Assembly (NCBI GenBank): GCA_002284615.2
Contig: MU070061.1
Location: forward strand, 159,585-176,094
Reading direction: 5' to 3'
From: Dunaliella salina
Lineage: Eukaryota > Chlorophyta > Chlorophyceae > Chlamydomonadales > Dunaliellaceae
DNA: 16,510 nucleotides
Shown here: piece by piece, positions 1-8,197 of the stretch
Layout: each line of letters starts with the position of its first letter
Numbering within the stretch: the stretch's first letter is position 1
Translations under genes and position numbers: made by a program
The notes under the pieces: generated by a model
Databases searched by the model: none
What the model was told of the DNA's origin: nothing
Seen by the model: only the letters and a program-made list of their open reading frames with translations

Positions 1-40
<40 letters not shown>
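1..40. repeat. (TG)20 microsatellite at window edge
   Basis: Perfect TG dinucleotide run that begins at the first base, so its true length is unknown. It is followed by a short CTG run and a pyrimidine-rich stretch. It has no coding capacity. Confidence 0.97.
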
Positions 41-43
<3 letters not shown>

Positions 44-84
44 CTGCTGTGTGTGTTTCTCCCTTCCCTCTTTGTGCCTTCGTT

Positions 85-128
85 GTGTTAAGTAAAATGC
101 TGCTGTGTTAAGGAAGTAAAATGCTGCT
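85..128. repeat. Two-copy short tandem repeat
   Basis: The 20-base unit GTGTTAAGTAAAATGCTGCT (85-104) is followed directly by a second copy (105-128) that differs by a 4-base GGAA insertion. This is a recent local duplication with no coding meaning. Confidence 0.8.
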
Positions 129-225
129 GTACTCTGACAGCAAGCCTAATTGTCACTTAAAACATCTTAACAATTACTTCACACTTATTTGCACATGTGC
201 GCCCCGTCTCAAAAAATTATTTTTC

Positions 226-940
226 GGGTGATGCAGGAGGCACCAGTCTGCATAACTTTTGGACGTCATGTGTCAATCCAAATACAAACTACATATTCGG
301 AATCCTGAGGTCGAGAGCTATCGATTGGTATATATATATGGGTCCAATCGGAGAGGGTGATTGGTGGGTGGTCCTTCGAGGGGGCCTGGACTTTTTGGGA
401 CCCCCCTCCAGAATTTTCCTGAGCCACTTTCTCGGAGTCTTAAAAATATCAATGGATTCCTGAGCTTCAGATCTGTCGATTGGCACCCTCTTTAAGGAAA
501 TTGGGTAAAAGCAGGAGTCTCTGTGCATGGATCAGAGTCAGTGCCACTTGCGCATGGGCACAGGTTGCTGGGGGTGTGCAGGCATACATGCAGCAAACAA
601 ATCCAAACTTCCATGACAGTGACAATGTATAATACATCCTTGCATGGTGAAGTCAGAAGGGCAGTTTATGGACTGCAAGCCAGTTGTGGGTGCCTGGAAG
701 GGCAGGTTTGCATGGGCGTCCGTTCACCAGTTTTTGCCCAATAACTCTGCCCCAACTCAATGTTTGATTGTGATGAGTATGCAAATTGATAGCTATTAAA
801 AAAAGGAGCAGATTGGTACCCTTATTGTAGGGAGGGGGGCAGTATTTGGGGGAGAGGGGGGGGGGGGGGTCCTTTTGGGCCTCCCGCCGAGAATTTTGAC
901 ATGACGTCCACTACTTTTTTTGGGGGGGCCTCCTGGGTGA
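226..940. mobile_element. Possible non-autonomous element with inverted ends
   Basis: The 12-mer TGGACGTCATGT at 260-271 returns in inverse orientation as ACATGACGTCCA at 899-910. The match continues loosely on both sides: CAGGAGGC lies 18 bases outside the left copy, and its complement GCCTCCTG lies 17 bases outside the right copy. Inside, 299-331 and 454-486 are direct repeats built on CCTGAG...TCGATTGG, and a related block (GATTGGTA... to ...AGAATTTT) occurs near 324-420 and again near 809-895. I found no clean target-site duplication and no transposase frame. It could be an old MITE or simply a cluster of related repeats. Confidence 0.4.
856..869 (+). repeat. G14 homopolymer
   Basis: Fourteen consecutive Gs within a G-rich block (roughly 831-869). 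It is a likely sequencing-error site and could form G-quadruplex structure. Confidence 0.9.
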
Positions 941-987
941 TGACCAAAATCACCCCCAAACCATGCAACTCACACACTGCACCTCAG

Positions 988-1063
988 CTCATAATTTTAA
1001 AAGCATTCGAACACAGGGTCAGCAGCTCATTATTCCAAAAGCATTTGAATACAGGGTCAGCAG
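988..1063. repeat. 38-bp tandem repeat, two copies
   Basis: 988-1025 and 1026-1063 are adjacent 38-base copies differing at a few positions. Both end in ACAGGGTCAGCAG. The ACAGGGTCAG core is shared with the 30-bp repeats that follow immediately, so the two arrays are probably related by nested duplication. Confidence 0.85.
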
Positions 1064-1153
1064 CAAGCACACACATGTACACATGCTCAGTTGCAAGCAC
1101 ACAAATGTACACAGGGTCAGTTGCAAGCACACAAATGTACACAGGGTCAGTTG
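1064..1153. repeat. 30-bp tandem repeat, three copies
   Basis: Units at 1064-1093, 1094-1123 and 1124-1153. The last two are identical and the first differs at a few positions. Each has CAAGCACACA, ATGTACACA and TCAGTTG. The array is in frame (30 = 3 x 10), so open frames cross it on both strands, but I see no flanking splice or coding evidence. Confidence 0.92.
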
Positions 1154-1830
1154 CAAGCCTAGCCGAGGAGGCCTTGAGCTGCAACATCCCCAACCTTGAG
1201 AATTCTCAAACTACTTCACAGTTGCTTTCAACCTAGTACCCAAAGCACACAGGGTCAAAAAAACCGAGAAAATTAGATGAGCTTGGATTGGTTTCAGAAG
1301 GAGACCTTCAGCCAAACTGTTCAGCTGATCACCCTTGGCTGGTCCTTGCCAGTATAGCAATAGCAAAATCTCTGGACAAAGCTCAGCTCAAAAAGATAAC
1401 CTTTGTTGTTGTGCTGCAAGAGGAAATTAAAAACAGCGAAACTCTGAAAATGCTTTAAGTTCTCCCGTCTTGAAGAGCAAAGAGTCTCAGGAAAACTCAC
1501 GTCAAAACAGCTCAGGAAAAGTGGACAGGTCAGGTGAGGGCCTTTCCTCGTGGCGCACACAAACATACACCTTAAAGCCCTTTGTATGGCAGGCCTAAGC
1601 TGCAGCTCCTCAGCCCTTGAGAATTTCCCAATTCTGACTCCAAAGATGTTTTCAGATTATCCCAAATACCCAAATTATGTAGTTTCAGGGAAATCCAGGA
1701 AGGTGCATTTTTGCACCTGTGCTCACGCAGGCAATTGCTGAGTGCTGAAACCACCCAAGTTGCGGTTGGGGTATCCCGCGTTGTAATATGATAATCAATT
1801 CAACGATTATTTTTATATTGCGCTTGTAAC
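1154..1830. other. No supported gene
   Basis: About 680 bases with only short open frames on both strands. One further ACACAGGGTCA motif lies near 1248, echoing the upstream array. I see nothing coding here. Confidence 0.6.
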
Positions 1831-2053
1831 CTGCAAACACCGTGAGCCTTTGACGGGCACTTTTCCTTGTGGCCACATGAGCGGCTCAGCAGCAGCAGGT
1901 CCTTAAAGGGGATATAGGGGACCTCAACAGAGCTTGATTTAGCTTCTGGGGTGCCCTGTGTGGTCTGCTCTGGCTCAGTCTGTTTTGGCAGTTGAGACAC
2001 CACGGACTGCCATTTCAGGTCCCCTTTGGTCATCACCCTTAATTTTCCACCAG
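1831..2053 (-). CDS. Candidate internal exon, unknown protein
   Basis: On the minus strand a 73-codon open stretch lies between an acceptor (GAATTGCAG before 2053) and a donor (TTTGCAG followed by GTTACA, below 1831). It enters with two bases of a split codon and leaves with two. The peptide has a basic start, a Gln/Thr/Glu/Ser-rich middle, then VPYIPFKDLLLL and a CGHKEKCPSKAHGVC segment with three Cys and two His that might bind metal. It could be a later exon of the large minus-strand gene whose last firm exon ends at 6073, or part of a separate gene. The acceptor sequence has a diverged copy near 2628. I do not recognise the family. Confidence 0.45.
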
Positions 2054-2130
2054 CTGCAATTCTAACGCACAAGCCCATAAAGTTTTTTTTGCTTAACAAT
2101 ATTTTTCATGTACGATACCTGCGACAACAG
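2051..2130. repeat. Diverged direct repeat, copy 1
   Basis: Begins CAGCTGCAATTCT and runs through AAGCCCATAA to a TTCATGTACGATA-like end. It matches 2628-2705 with substitutions and small gaps, at a spacing of 577 bases. On the minus strand its left edge is the acceptor of exon candidate 1831-2053. Confidence 0.65.
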
Positions 2131-2627
2131 ATTCTTTTTCCCTCTGAAAAACCATTGCGCAGCATTTTGTGTGACTTTCTGGAATATAGACCCTTTATTA
2201 TTACAAAAGCCCTCCGTAACTTCACAAGCGCCACAGCAAATGTGACACTTGACCCCGGTTGCACCTCGTGCACTTAAAATTTCATAGAATATTTTACTTC
2301 TTGATATCAATCAATTTATACAATTATTCTTGATGATAATCTAGCCTCTAAAATAATACAACAGCGCCTTCGCCGTGACCCCGGACATTGTGAGAAGAGC
2401 TCGTCGTCTGTGTGGTCATAGACTGTGGCGCTAGCATACTTTGGTGACGTAAAAGCACTTGAAGTCATATTGCACGGAAGACTCGCAAACACCAAAATTT
2501 AAATACTTGAGACTCCAATAACAAGGGAAGATTAATCCTGGAGCAAGGCAGCAGCAGCAGCGGCTCATCACTCACACATTTTCACTTATTCGCACACTTA
2601 CCTCCGCATCAAATGATTAGATTTTAA
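2054..2627. other. No supported gene
   Basis: AT-rich sequence. A minus-strand open frame at 2062-2310 has a small Cys cluster (KCHICCGAC), but I see no convincing splice sites and its composition does not clearly indicate coding. I regard it as non-coding or decayed repeat. Confidence 0.5.
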
Positions 2628-2705
2628 CAGCTGCAATTCTGGGCACAGGCCCAAAAAAATTAATTTGCGTAATGATATAATTCATGTTTGGTATATTGCT
2701 TTGAT
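2628..2705. repeat. Diverged direct repeat, copy 2
   Basis: Second copy of the repeat at 2051-2130: it opens CAGCTGCAATTCT, has GGCCCA followed by an A/T run, and ends TTCATGTTTGGTATATTGC. On the minus strand it also ends in an acceptor-like AATTGCAG, but the frame behind it stops almost at once. The copy therefore duplicated intron sequence without a usable exon. Confidence 0.65.
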
Positions 2706-3183
2706 ACAAAAACTCCAAATCACTAAAAACCACCATTATTGTTGCAGTTCTTGGTCCAGAATGTAGATTGGTGGTGACAAGTGGGGAAAGCTTCACCAGT
2801 GTGCACTGCTGTATGCACAGCAGCAGCATGCATTGCATGCTTGGCTTTGCATTTTGCATCAATGCATCCTTCTATGTATTTCAAATGCTGAGGGTGAGCC
2901 ACGCAAGCTGAACCCCCTTCCCCCTGCCTTCTCCTGGACATGGATCAGAAGGGCCATGAACCACAGGTACACCACTTGCTGTTCTTGCCGGCCTTGCTCA
3001 CTTGCACCGCTTTAACAGTCAACAGCAGGCTGTGCTCAGAGCCTCAAGTTTGAGTCCACGCAACAGGGCAGGGTTGCAGGTGGAGCACTCCACGTTGCAT
3101 GAGCAAACTTCTGTGCGAGCACCTTCGAGTCGCGAGGAACTTCATGTCAATAAATACTAGGGAGCAACAGCCTGTTCCGCGTC
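2706..3183. other. No supported gene
   Basis: Nothing on either strand combines good splice sites with a long open frame. A run of GCATGCA-type motifs near 2826-2842 is the only visible structure. Confidence 0.5.
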
Positions 3184-3268
3184 GGTACAAATATTTACAT
3201 TTACTTGCATTGGTACAAATAATTATATTTATTCGCGTTTGGACAAACATTTACATTTATTCACATTT
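3184..3268. repeat. 28/29-bp AT-rich tandem repeat, three copies
   Basis: Units at 3184-3211, 3212-3240 and 3241-3268. Each starts GGTACAAAT or GGACAAACA and runs into TTTACATTTA-like sequence and a TTCGC/TTGCA/TTCAC end. The copies have diverged. Confidence 0.85.
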
Positions 3269-3369
3269 CACGTGTCCGAGTTAAGCCTTGACGATTGAGT
3301 TCGGCTTCTCTGTACCTTAGTTATGGTGCATGTTTGACAGTATCTCCCGCAGCACTGTTTGGCCAAACA

Positions 3370-3790
3370 GCCCCGTATGTTTTGACAGACAAGTTTTCTT
3401 GGCCTTCACGGCAAATGTCAAATTGGGGGGCGCGCTGCGCGGGCCATGCTGGCCACCTTCTGCACAGCCACCAGACAGGGGTGTTCCAGAATTTTTTGTA
3501 TGGGACTTCAGCCACTAAACTGACACTGCAGTGCTGCATGAAAGTTTTTTTCTTGGCCTGCATGTCGAGTGTTACGGCGGGACGTGCACTGGGCAAGTCA
3601 CGCTGGCCACCTTCTGCTCAGCTACCAGGAGTGTTCCAAAACTCTGCACAGCGCTTCTCCCAATAAACTGGCATACTGCATACTGCATAAATTTTCTTGT
3701 TTGGCTTGCAGTCAAGTTTCAGGGCAGGGTGTGCGCTGGACGGGCCAGGGTAGTCAAGTGTGAACTTCATCGGAAGCCTGCAACGCTAGG
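3370..3790. repeat. Degenerate tandem repeat, about 150 bp, three copies
   Basis: The anchor TTTTCTTGGCC occurs at 3394 and 3548, with a diverged form TTTTCTTGTTTGGC at 3692 (spacings 154 and 144). Shared blocks follow in order: a GGCG...GCGC/GTGC...GGGC segment, CTGGCCACCTTCTGC, CAGC(C/T)ACCAG, and GTGTTCCA(A/G)AA, then ACTAAACTG or AATAAACTG. The third copy is truncated. The overlapping open frames here appear to be by-products of the repeat, because no frame is conserved between copies. Confidence 0.75.
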
Positions 3791-3961
3791 GGCTCACACC
3801 CCATGAATGGGGATTCGTCAAAAACTACCGTAGCAATACTGGTGGTTTTACGACTAATTGGATAATTATTGAGGCATCTTGTAGTATGGAATGACTTTTA
3901 AAGTTACTTTTCCCAAGGGCTCGTACAAGGTGCGGGTTTGAATTGAGGACCACACTGCTTA

Positions 3962-4010
3962 GGGCGAGGGGACAGGCAGGGGCAGGGGCACGAGGGGCAG
4001 GGTCAGGGGC
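3962..4010 (+). other. G-run cluster, potential G-quadruplex
   Basis: At least six runs of three to four Gs separated by short loops on the plus strand (AGGGCGAGGGGACAGG and onward). This satisfies the usual G4 pattern. Any role is inference. Confidence 0.5.
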
Positions 4011-4014
4011 CTGA

Positions 4015-4134
4015 GCAAGGGCCTGCCAAAAGGGGCAGAGGGCGAGGAAGGGCTTCAACTGGAAGTTCCAGGAGCTGGTGGAGGCGTCTGAGGTCACCAT
4101 GGAATCCTCAGATGAAGAGATGGAAGACGAGTAG
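4015..4134 (+). pseudogene. Degenerate coding-like frame with acidic tail
   Basis: After an in-frame stop (4012-4014) a 39-codon stretch reads basic then acidic: a Lys/Arg-rich start, NWKFQELVEASEV, then SSDEEMEDE before a TAG at 4132. The same frame stays coding-like beyond that stop (ANFDSFWRTL, then NARKLINEIILGPRNKLVS to about 4270), interrupted by two more stops. This suggests a decayed gene or retroelement protein rather than a live gene. The longest non-microsatellite frame on the opposite strand (3825-4325, 166 codons) covers the same bases and owes its length to the purine-rich run. I do not recognise either reading. Confidence 0.3.
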
Positions 4135-4560
4135 AGACAAAGAGCCCATGTTGGAGACGCAAAGGCGCAGGGGTTAGCAAACTTTGACTCGTTTTGGCGG
4201 ACCTTGTAAACCCTTAATGCTCGCAAATTAATTAATGAAATTATTTTGGGACCTCGTAATAAATTAGTGTCGTAATAAATAAGTGTCGCTTTGGTAGGGT
4301 TCATGTTGCGGCAAATTAGGCACATGTCCCCACACTGCTAAAGAAAGAAAGCCTTTGAAACAGGAATCTACAGGAATCCAAATTTAAAAGGTTTCAGTTG
4401 GGGCACAAATATGCAGGGAGCATAAAAATCCTGTTTTGCGGCCCCCCTCTGCTAATTCAATTTGCTAGCTGCCAATATTGGAATACCTCGCAGTGTTCCC
4501 TGTTGGAGACCATAGCGTTGCTCAGCTGACCCTAGAAGAGCTAGGACCGAGTGCATCTAA

Positions 4561-4783
4561 CTCCGCTCCTCCCACATTCAATCTGGTGTACGTCCCAGAA
4601 TAGAAGAAAGCCTTGAAATCAGGGCTGATCAATTTGGGTTTTTGGCAAATGAACGCGCACAGTTTCGCGCACAGTTTGATAAAGTTAATGGTTCAATGGA
4701 CTATTTGAACAAGCGTTTGCCTGTAGGCGAGAAGCCTAGGAGGGGAAAAGGGGGGAAGGCAATTGCCCCCAACCACCCCTGTC
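4561..4783 (+). CDS. Coding-like plus-strand frame, possible exon
   Basis: This frame opens after a TAA (4558-4560) and stays open through 4869. A near-perfect donor (C followed by GTAAGT) at 4784 suggests an exon ending at 4783. The translation has a charged, helix-prone segment with RIEESLEIRADQF, FLANERAQFRAQFDKVN and MDYLNKRLP (heptad-like, possible coiled coil), then a basic KPRRGKGGK stretch. No good acceptor was found upstream; GTCCCAG before 4600 is the best. It may be part of a retroelement-derived protein or of a small plus-strand gene. Family unknown. Confidence 0.4.
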
Positions 4784-4869
4784 GTAAGTTCTTAGTAACT
4801 GATAATTCAAAGTTTGCGATTAGTTTTGAAAAGTTTGAATTCTTGAACAGCTCTAAATTTCCGTACTAA

Positions 4870-5167
4870 CCTCTGCTTGAAATCCCTCATAATAACAGCA
4901 TTGTGAACTAAGCAAACAACAACTGTTCTCAAACATATTCATTCCACAAATTCTCCTGCTTGTGGCAGAGCCATTTAAAGTACGAAATTCCTCACTGGCC
5001 CATTCATTCACTGGTTTTGAATATCAAACATTTCTCAGGTTCTGTAAAAGCTCCAAGGCCATCCTGGGCAATTTTCCCTAAGTAAACTGCACCACCTCAA
5101 CTCATTGTTAACATCTTGGTGCTCTGGAGCCTCGCACTCCCAGGTGCCCACCAATCCTGGTGAAGGA
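4870..5167. other. No supported gene
   Basis: AT-rich sequence directly left of the hAT-like insertion. A minus-strand frame at 5035-5259 crosses the transposon end and is therefore not an ancestral gene. No exon with paired splice sites was seen. Confidence 0.5.
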
Positions 5168-5175
5168 ATTTTGGC
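5168..5175. other. Target-site duplication, left copy
   Basis: ATTTTGGC directly before the left inverted end. The identical octamer is at 5824-5831 directly after the right end. Confidence 0.9.
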
Positions 5176-5823
5176 CAGGGGGGTGTCACAGGTGTGTGGA
5201 CCTGTGATCTGGAATTCGACCACTTTGATGATCGAATTACAAAATAAAAAGCATATCACCGGATGTTTTCTAGTTTAATTCTTACTATTTTTTTACTTTG
5301 AAATCCTTTGCCAAAGGTGATCTTTGCCATATCAAAATTTGGCAGGAGATCTGAGAAGATCTCGAAATTTTGACCCCAAAATTTATTTTTAAGCATAATT
5401 ATGATTAAAAAAAAATATGCTTCAATAAAAACATTTGTCGAAAAATCTTGCGGGAAGTGCTCTGTGATTGAAAACAGGTAATGGTGCTCACAGGTCCACC
5501 TAACCTCCCAGACGTTCTTGCCCACCCTGACCCATCCAGACAACCTATTGACCCCATTTCTTTTACAATGGTGTCTGCTATATCACTGCTACACACCCAA
5601 GGGTAAATTGGACCAGTGGGGTAGGTTGGAAAATCCCCATTCTTCACCACATTGCCCCTTTTTCCCCTTTTAGAGCACCCTAGCTCATACACCAAGCCGA
5701 TTTTTTCACGTCATTCTTTATAAAAGTTGTGCCTTCTCAACCATAGAATATGCCTATGAGAAATGTTGGGGATGGTACAGCCAGGGAGGCCCTGAAAAGT
5801 TTTGGCCCTGTGACACCCCCCTG
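5176..5823. mobile_element. Non-autonomous hAT-like transposon (648 bp)
   Basis: The left end CAGGGGGGTGTCACAGG (5176-5192) and right end CCTGTGACACCCCCCTG (5807-5823) are perfect 17-base inverted repeats. The element is flanked by the identical octamer ATTTTGGC. An 8-bp duplication together with ends starting CAGGG is the hallmark of the hAT superfamily (established knowledge). The interior has only short open frames and no visible transposase, so the copy would need enzyme supplied in trans. Perfect ends and duplication suggest a fairly recent insertion. It lies downstream (minus sense) of exon 6073-6261. Removing it with one octamer copy rejoins the flanks cleanly. Confidence 0.88.
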
Positions 5824-5831
5824 ATTTTGGC
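5824..5831. other. Target-site duplication, right copy
   Basis: ATTTTGGC, identical to 5168-5175. Confidence 0.9.
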
Positions 5832-5888
5832 ATGCCAACACATCTCCTTTTCCCATGTCATTACAGAAAGTGCTCTCAATGCAAACGT

Positions 5889-5969
5889 TTATTTCCCTGT
5901 CCAGGTAAAATTTCCTTGGGCCATGCTGGGAGGATGCATCCTTCCCTTCTGGCGCAGTTGTGAGAATAC
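5889..5969 (-). CDS. Possible terminal exon of minus-strand gene
   Basis: After the firm exon 6073-6261 leaves in phase 0, an acceptor GTGTCCAG precedes a phase-0 frame of 26 codons (starting VFSQLRQKGRMHPPSMAQGN) ending in TAA. An AATAAA hexamer overlaps that stop on the minus strand (plus 5888-5893). The implied intron is 103 bases, similar to the 99-base intron before it. The acceptor has a poor pyrimidine tract and the exon is short, so the gene may instead continue into unseen exons further left. Confidence 0.25.
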   Translation of the reverse strand, partial: VFSQLRQKGRMHPPSMAQGNFTWTGK

Positions 5970-6072
5970 CTGGACACTCCATCATTGCTTTCTTCTTAAT
6001 TCAATTCTGAACAAAGCAGACCTTTCCTAGTATTCTTTCTAATTGCACCCTCACCTATTGTAGGGAACACAC

Positions 6073-6261
6073 CTTGTTCAATGGTCGATCATAGTCTCTC
6101 TCTGCGGCAGAAATCGATTTCTTCACATTCACGGTCCAATAGGCCTTCCAAAGCTCTAAAGTTGGATCTTCTCTGTCTGCCAGAGCAACATAGTAGTCCC
6201 TGAGTTCTGGGTCGCATGGGTCCTGCAGCATGAGATCATGTAAGGTGCTTTTGGCATAGTC
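6073..6261 (-). CDS. Exon of unknown multi-exon gene (63 codons)
   Basis: The acceptor is strong (TTTTGTGTTGTTTTCTTGAG just above 6261) and the donor is AAG followed by GTGTGT below 6073. The exon is 189 bases, phase 0 at both ends, with no stops. The peptide begins DYAKSTLHDLMLQDP, continues DPELRDYYVALADREDPTLE, then WKAYWTVNVKKS and ends ERDYDRPLNK. Its charged, helical, aromatic composition is typical of a globular protein. I considered an aminoacyl-tRNA synthetase fragment because of a loose likeness, but no signature motif supports it. This is the last exon with strong sites on both sides. Confidence 0.8.
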
Positions 6262-6360
6262 CTCAAGAAAACAACACAAAAGGCTGAGGGACTTAATGAG
6301 TTCAGGAAAGTTTCCCAATATAACAGAATTAAACAAGGGGAGTTCAGATCAGGAGCACAC

Positions 6361-6477
6361 ATTACAGGCCTCTCTTAAACACATGGACATCAGATAACAC
6401 CTTGTTGATGGCAGGTTGCAGTCAATGCAGTCATCGCAATAAGGCACGTTACAGTTGTCAAAGCCGTTGCAAAAAGG
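6361..6477 (-). CDS. Cysteine-rich exon of the same gene (39 codons)
   Basis: The acceptor is CTTTTTAATCGCCCAG above 6477 and the donor is AAT followed by GTGTGC below 6361. It is phase 0 to phase 0, which fits the exons on both sides (9209-9259 and 6073-6261). Eight of 39 residues are Cys, spaced C-x5-C-x4-C-x2-C-x2-C-x6-C-x5-C-x4-C, including CDDCIDC; a ninth Cys lies just past the donor if the exon is longer. This pattern suggests a zinc-binding or disulfide module. The donor choice is uncertain: a second site gives phase 2 and would not join the next exon. The frame would otherwise stop 9 bases further on. Confidence 0.55.
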
Positions 6478-7379
6478 CTGGGCGATTAAAAAGCCAAGAC
6501 ACGAGAGCAAATTTTACCCTGTGAGATCTGCACCAATCAGCAAAGCTTACATGTCTAACCTACAAATGGGAGAGGAGGAAAGAACTAACATAAAAAATTG
6601 AAATAAAGCAACTTGATTCACCATACTTCAATGAGTACTCTGAAGCCACATGTGTTTTTATAATTATCGAAATGATTATTGTGGTCTCATACGGTATGGA
6701 ATCCCTTCGAAACTACATTTTCTTAATTGCATGTACAGGATGTAGGTTTATATTGAGCAAACGACTGCATACTGCCGAAGGACAGAGAATGTTTTCTGAC
6801 ATGGGCTGTATCAAGCAGGAGCACAAGGATGGGGATGGTCTGCCCAGGGAGCCCTGCTGCAGCCTTTGTAGCCCCCACCTCCCCCCTTCAGTAAAATCTG
6901 GCCCCCAAGATTATTTGGGTCCAGCTGAATTACAGAACAAGCACATGAATATTCCCAAATACTCTTGAACCCAAGGTTTCACACTTGTGTCATGCATGTA
7001 CATTTGTGCTGGATTTCCTTGAGGGGAATTGAAGGGAATTGCTCTGTATTCTCTGTACTGTGCCAACCACTAAGCCCCTCACCCCACATCATTTGCAACA
7101 ATAGCATCCAAATTTGGGGATTCTTTATGATCAAATACAACTTGACAGTGTAATGGATGGTCTGGAATGGAGATTTGATGTTAAAACATGGAGCTCACGC
7201 CGCATTTTGTCAGATGCGCAGCAAGCGTGCTGTGACAGGCAGGTTTCAAGCGCTACTTTTACAGCCACATGGCATTGGAAACCTTTGCTGGGGTCAGAAG
7301 GTCAACTCAGGCCCCTGGTAGGCTCCTCTTACTGCCTCCTAGGCTGGCCTTTTTCTAGAGAAGGCTTGGTGGCCCCCAG
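6478..7379. other. Intron, left part, no other gene seen
   Basis: Part of the 2731-base intron between exons 9209-9259 and 6361-6477 on the minus strand. The open frames at 6672-6968 and 7114-7410 have no matching splice sites and are probably chance. Confidence 0.5.
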
Positions 7380-7387
7380 GTTATACC
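7380..7387. other. Target-site duplication, left copy
   Basis: GTTATACC directly before the left inverted end. The identical octamer follows the right end at 8212-8219. Confidence 0.9.
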
Positions 7388-7399
7388 TAGGGTTGGCCA

Positions 7400-7517
7400 A
7401 TTCCGTATAAGGCTACGACGTCGTATAATATACGGTACGTATAAGACGGCCCGTATAAGTGGGAGGGACCTCCGTATCCGTACCCGTATAAGCGTCTAAT
7501 ACGGCAAAATTCCGTAT
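7400..7517. repeat. Left subterminal CCGTA/TACGG repeats of the hAT element
   Basis: Six CCGTA and two TACGG motifs in about 120 bases, several extended to CCGTATAAG. The right counterpart at 8117-8197 carries four TACGG and one CCGTA. The density is far above the surroundings. Confidence 0.8.
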
Positions 7518-7527
7518 GTGCCTTAGA

Positions 7528-7553
7528 AAGGGACCCTTCGAAGGGACCCTTCG
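7528..7553. repeat. 13-bp tandem duplication with palindromic core
   Basis: AAGGGACCCTTCG is repeated twice in direct tandem. The junction forms the palindrome CCCTTCGAAGGG. It lies just inside the left subterminal zone of the hAT-like element. Confidence 0.8.
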
Positions 7554-8116
7554 CCAAAACATTGAGTGGCTGAAATTCGATACCCCAAAAGATAAACGAA
7601 GCTGTTTGACGGCTCCATGATTTAAAATGTTTGAAGGATGTGGGGCCACGCTCCAGGTGCCCCAACACCATGAAGGGGTACTCAGGCAAGGGATGGATCA
7701 GCACAAGGCATACCAACAGGGGAGCACAGCTGCACAAGATACTGGCACAAGTAGTCCAGCAGGACGAAGTGCAAGTATGAGGTATGACAGAGGAGGATGA
7801 GTGAGGGGAAGGTGTGGGAAGAAAGTGTGGGGGGGGAAGTTTGGGATGTGGGGAAAGGTGTGCAAGTAGTTGATGGGCTTGATGGGAGGAAGACAGAGTT
7901 TTGGGATTGAGGGAGGCTGCTATGGTCTTTCAAACTGAAGTACAATAATGTCTGTGAACCATACCTGTGTGCATGGTGTGTTTGGAACGTTTGGGCTGCC
8001 CTAGCCTCGCAAACTTTCATTTTTTGCTGGAACAGGATTGGGTAGGCATGCTCAGCTCTTCGAGAGCTGCAAAATGACCCCCCTTTGACTTGATTCTGAA
8101 AGCTTTTAGTTTCTGA

Positions 8117-8197
8117 ATTATACGGACTCTACGGATATACGGCCGTATTATATGGATATACACGTGTTATACACGTATATGAAATCTCATGTACGGA
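8117..8197. repeat. Right subterminal TACGG repeats of the hAT element
   Basis: Mirror zone of the left subterminal block: TACGG at four places, plus GGCCGTATTA and an ACACGTGT palindrome. It ends against the right inverted end. Confidence 0.75.

Noticed and set aside
1800..2310. Single-exon genes from the two overlapping minus frames
   Set aside because: They overlap in different frames and neither has a credible start context. An exon at 1831-2053 explains the better part.
3825..4325. 166-codon minus-strand frame
   Set aside because: Its length comes from a purine-rich plus-strand run. It lacks splice evidence and recognisable motifs, and the opposite strand reads at least as naturally.
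5035..5259. Minus frame containing ITGPHTCDTPLAKIPSPG
   Set aside because: It spans the end of the hAT-like element, so it is a chimera of transposon and flank created by the insertion.
6073..6261. Identification of this exon as an arginyl-tRNA synthetase fragment
   Set aside because: Only a loose similarity of charge pattern. No HIGH or KMSK-type signature occurs in any exon of the gene.
7682..8020. Ser/Thr/Pro-rich minus frame inside the hAT-like element
   Set aside because: Low-complexity reading of a G-rich plus strand. No BED finger or hAT dimerisation motif is visible, so not called transposase.
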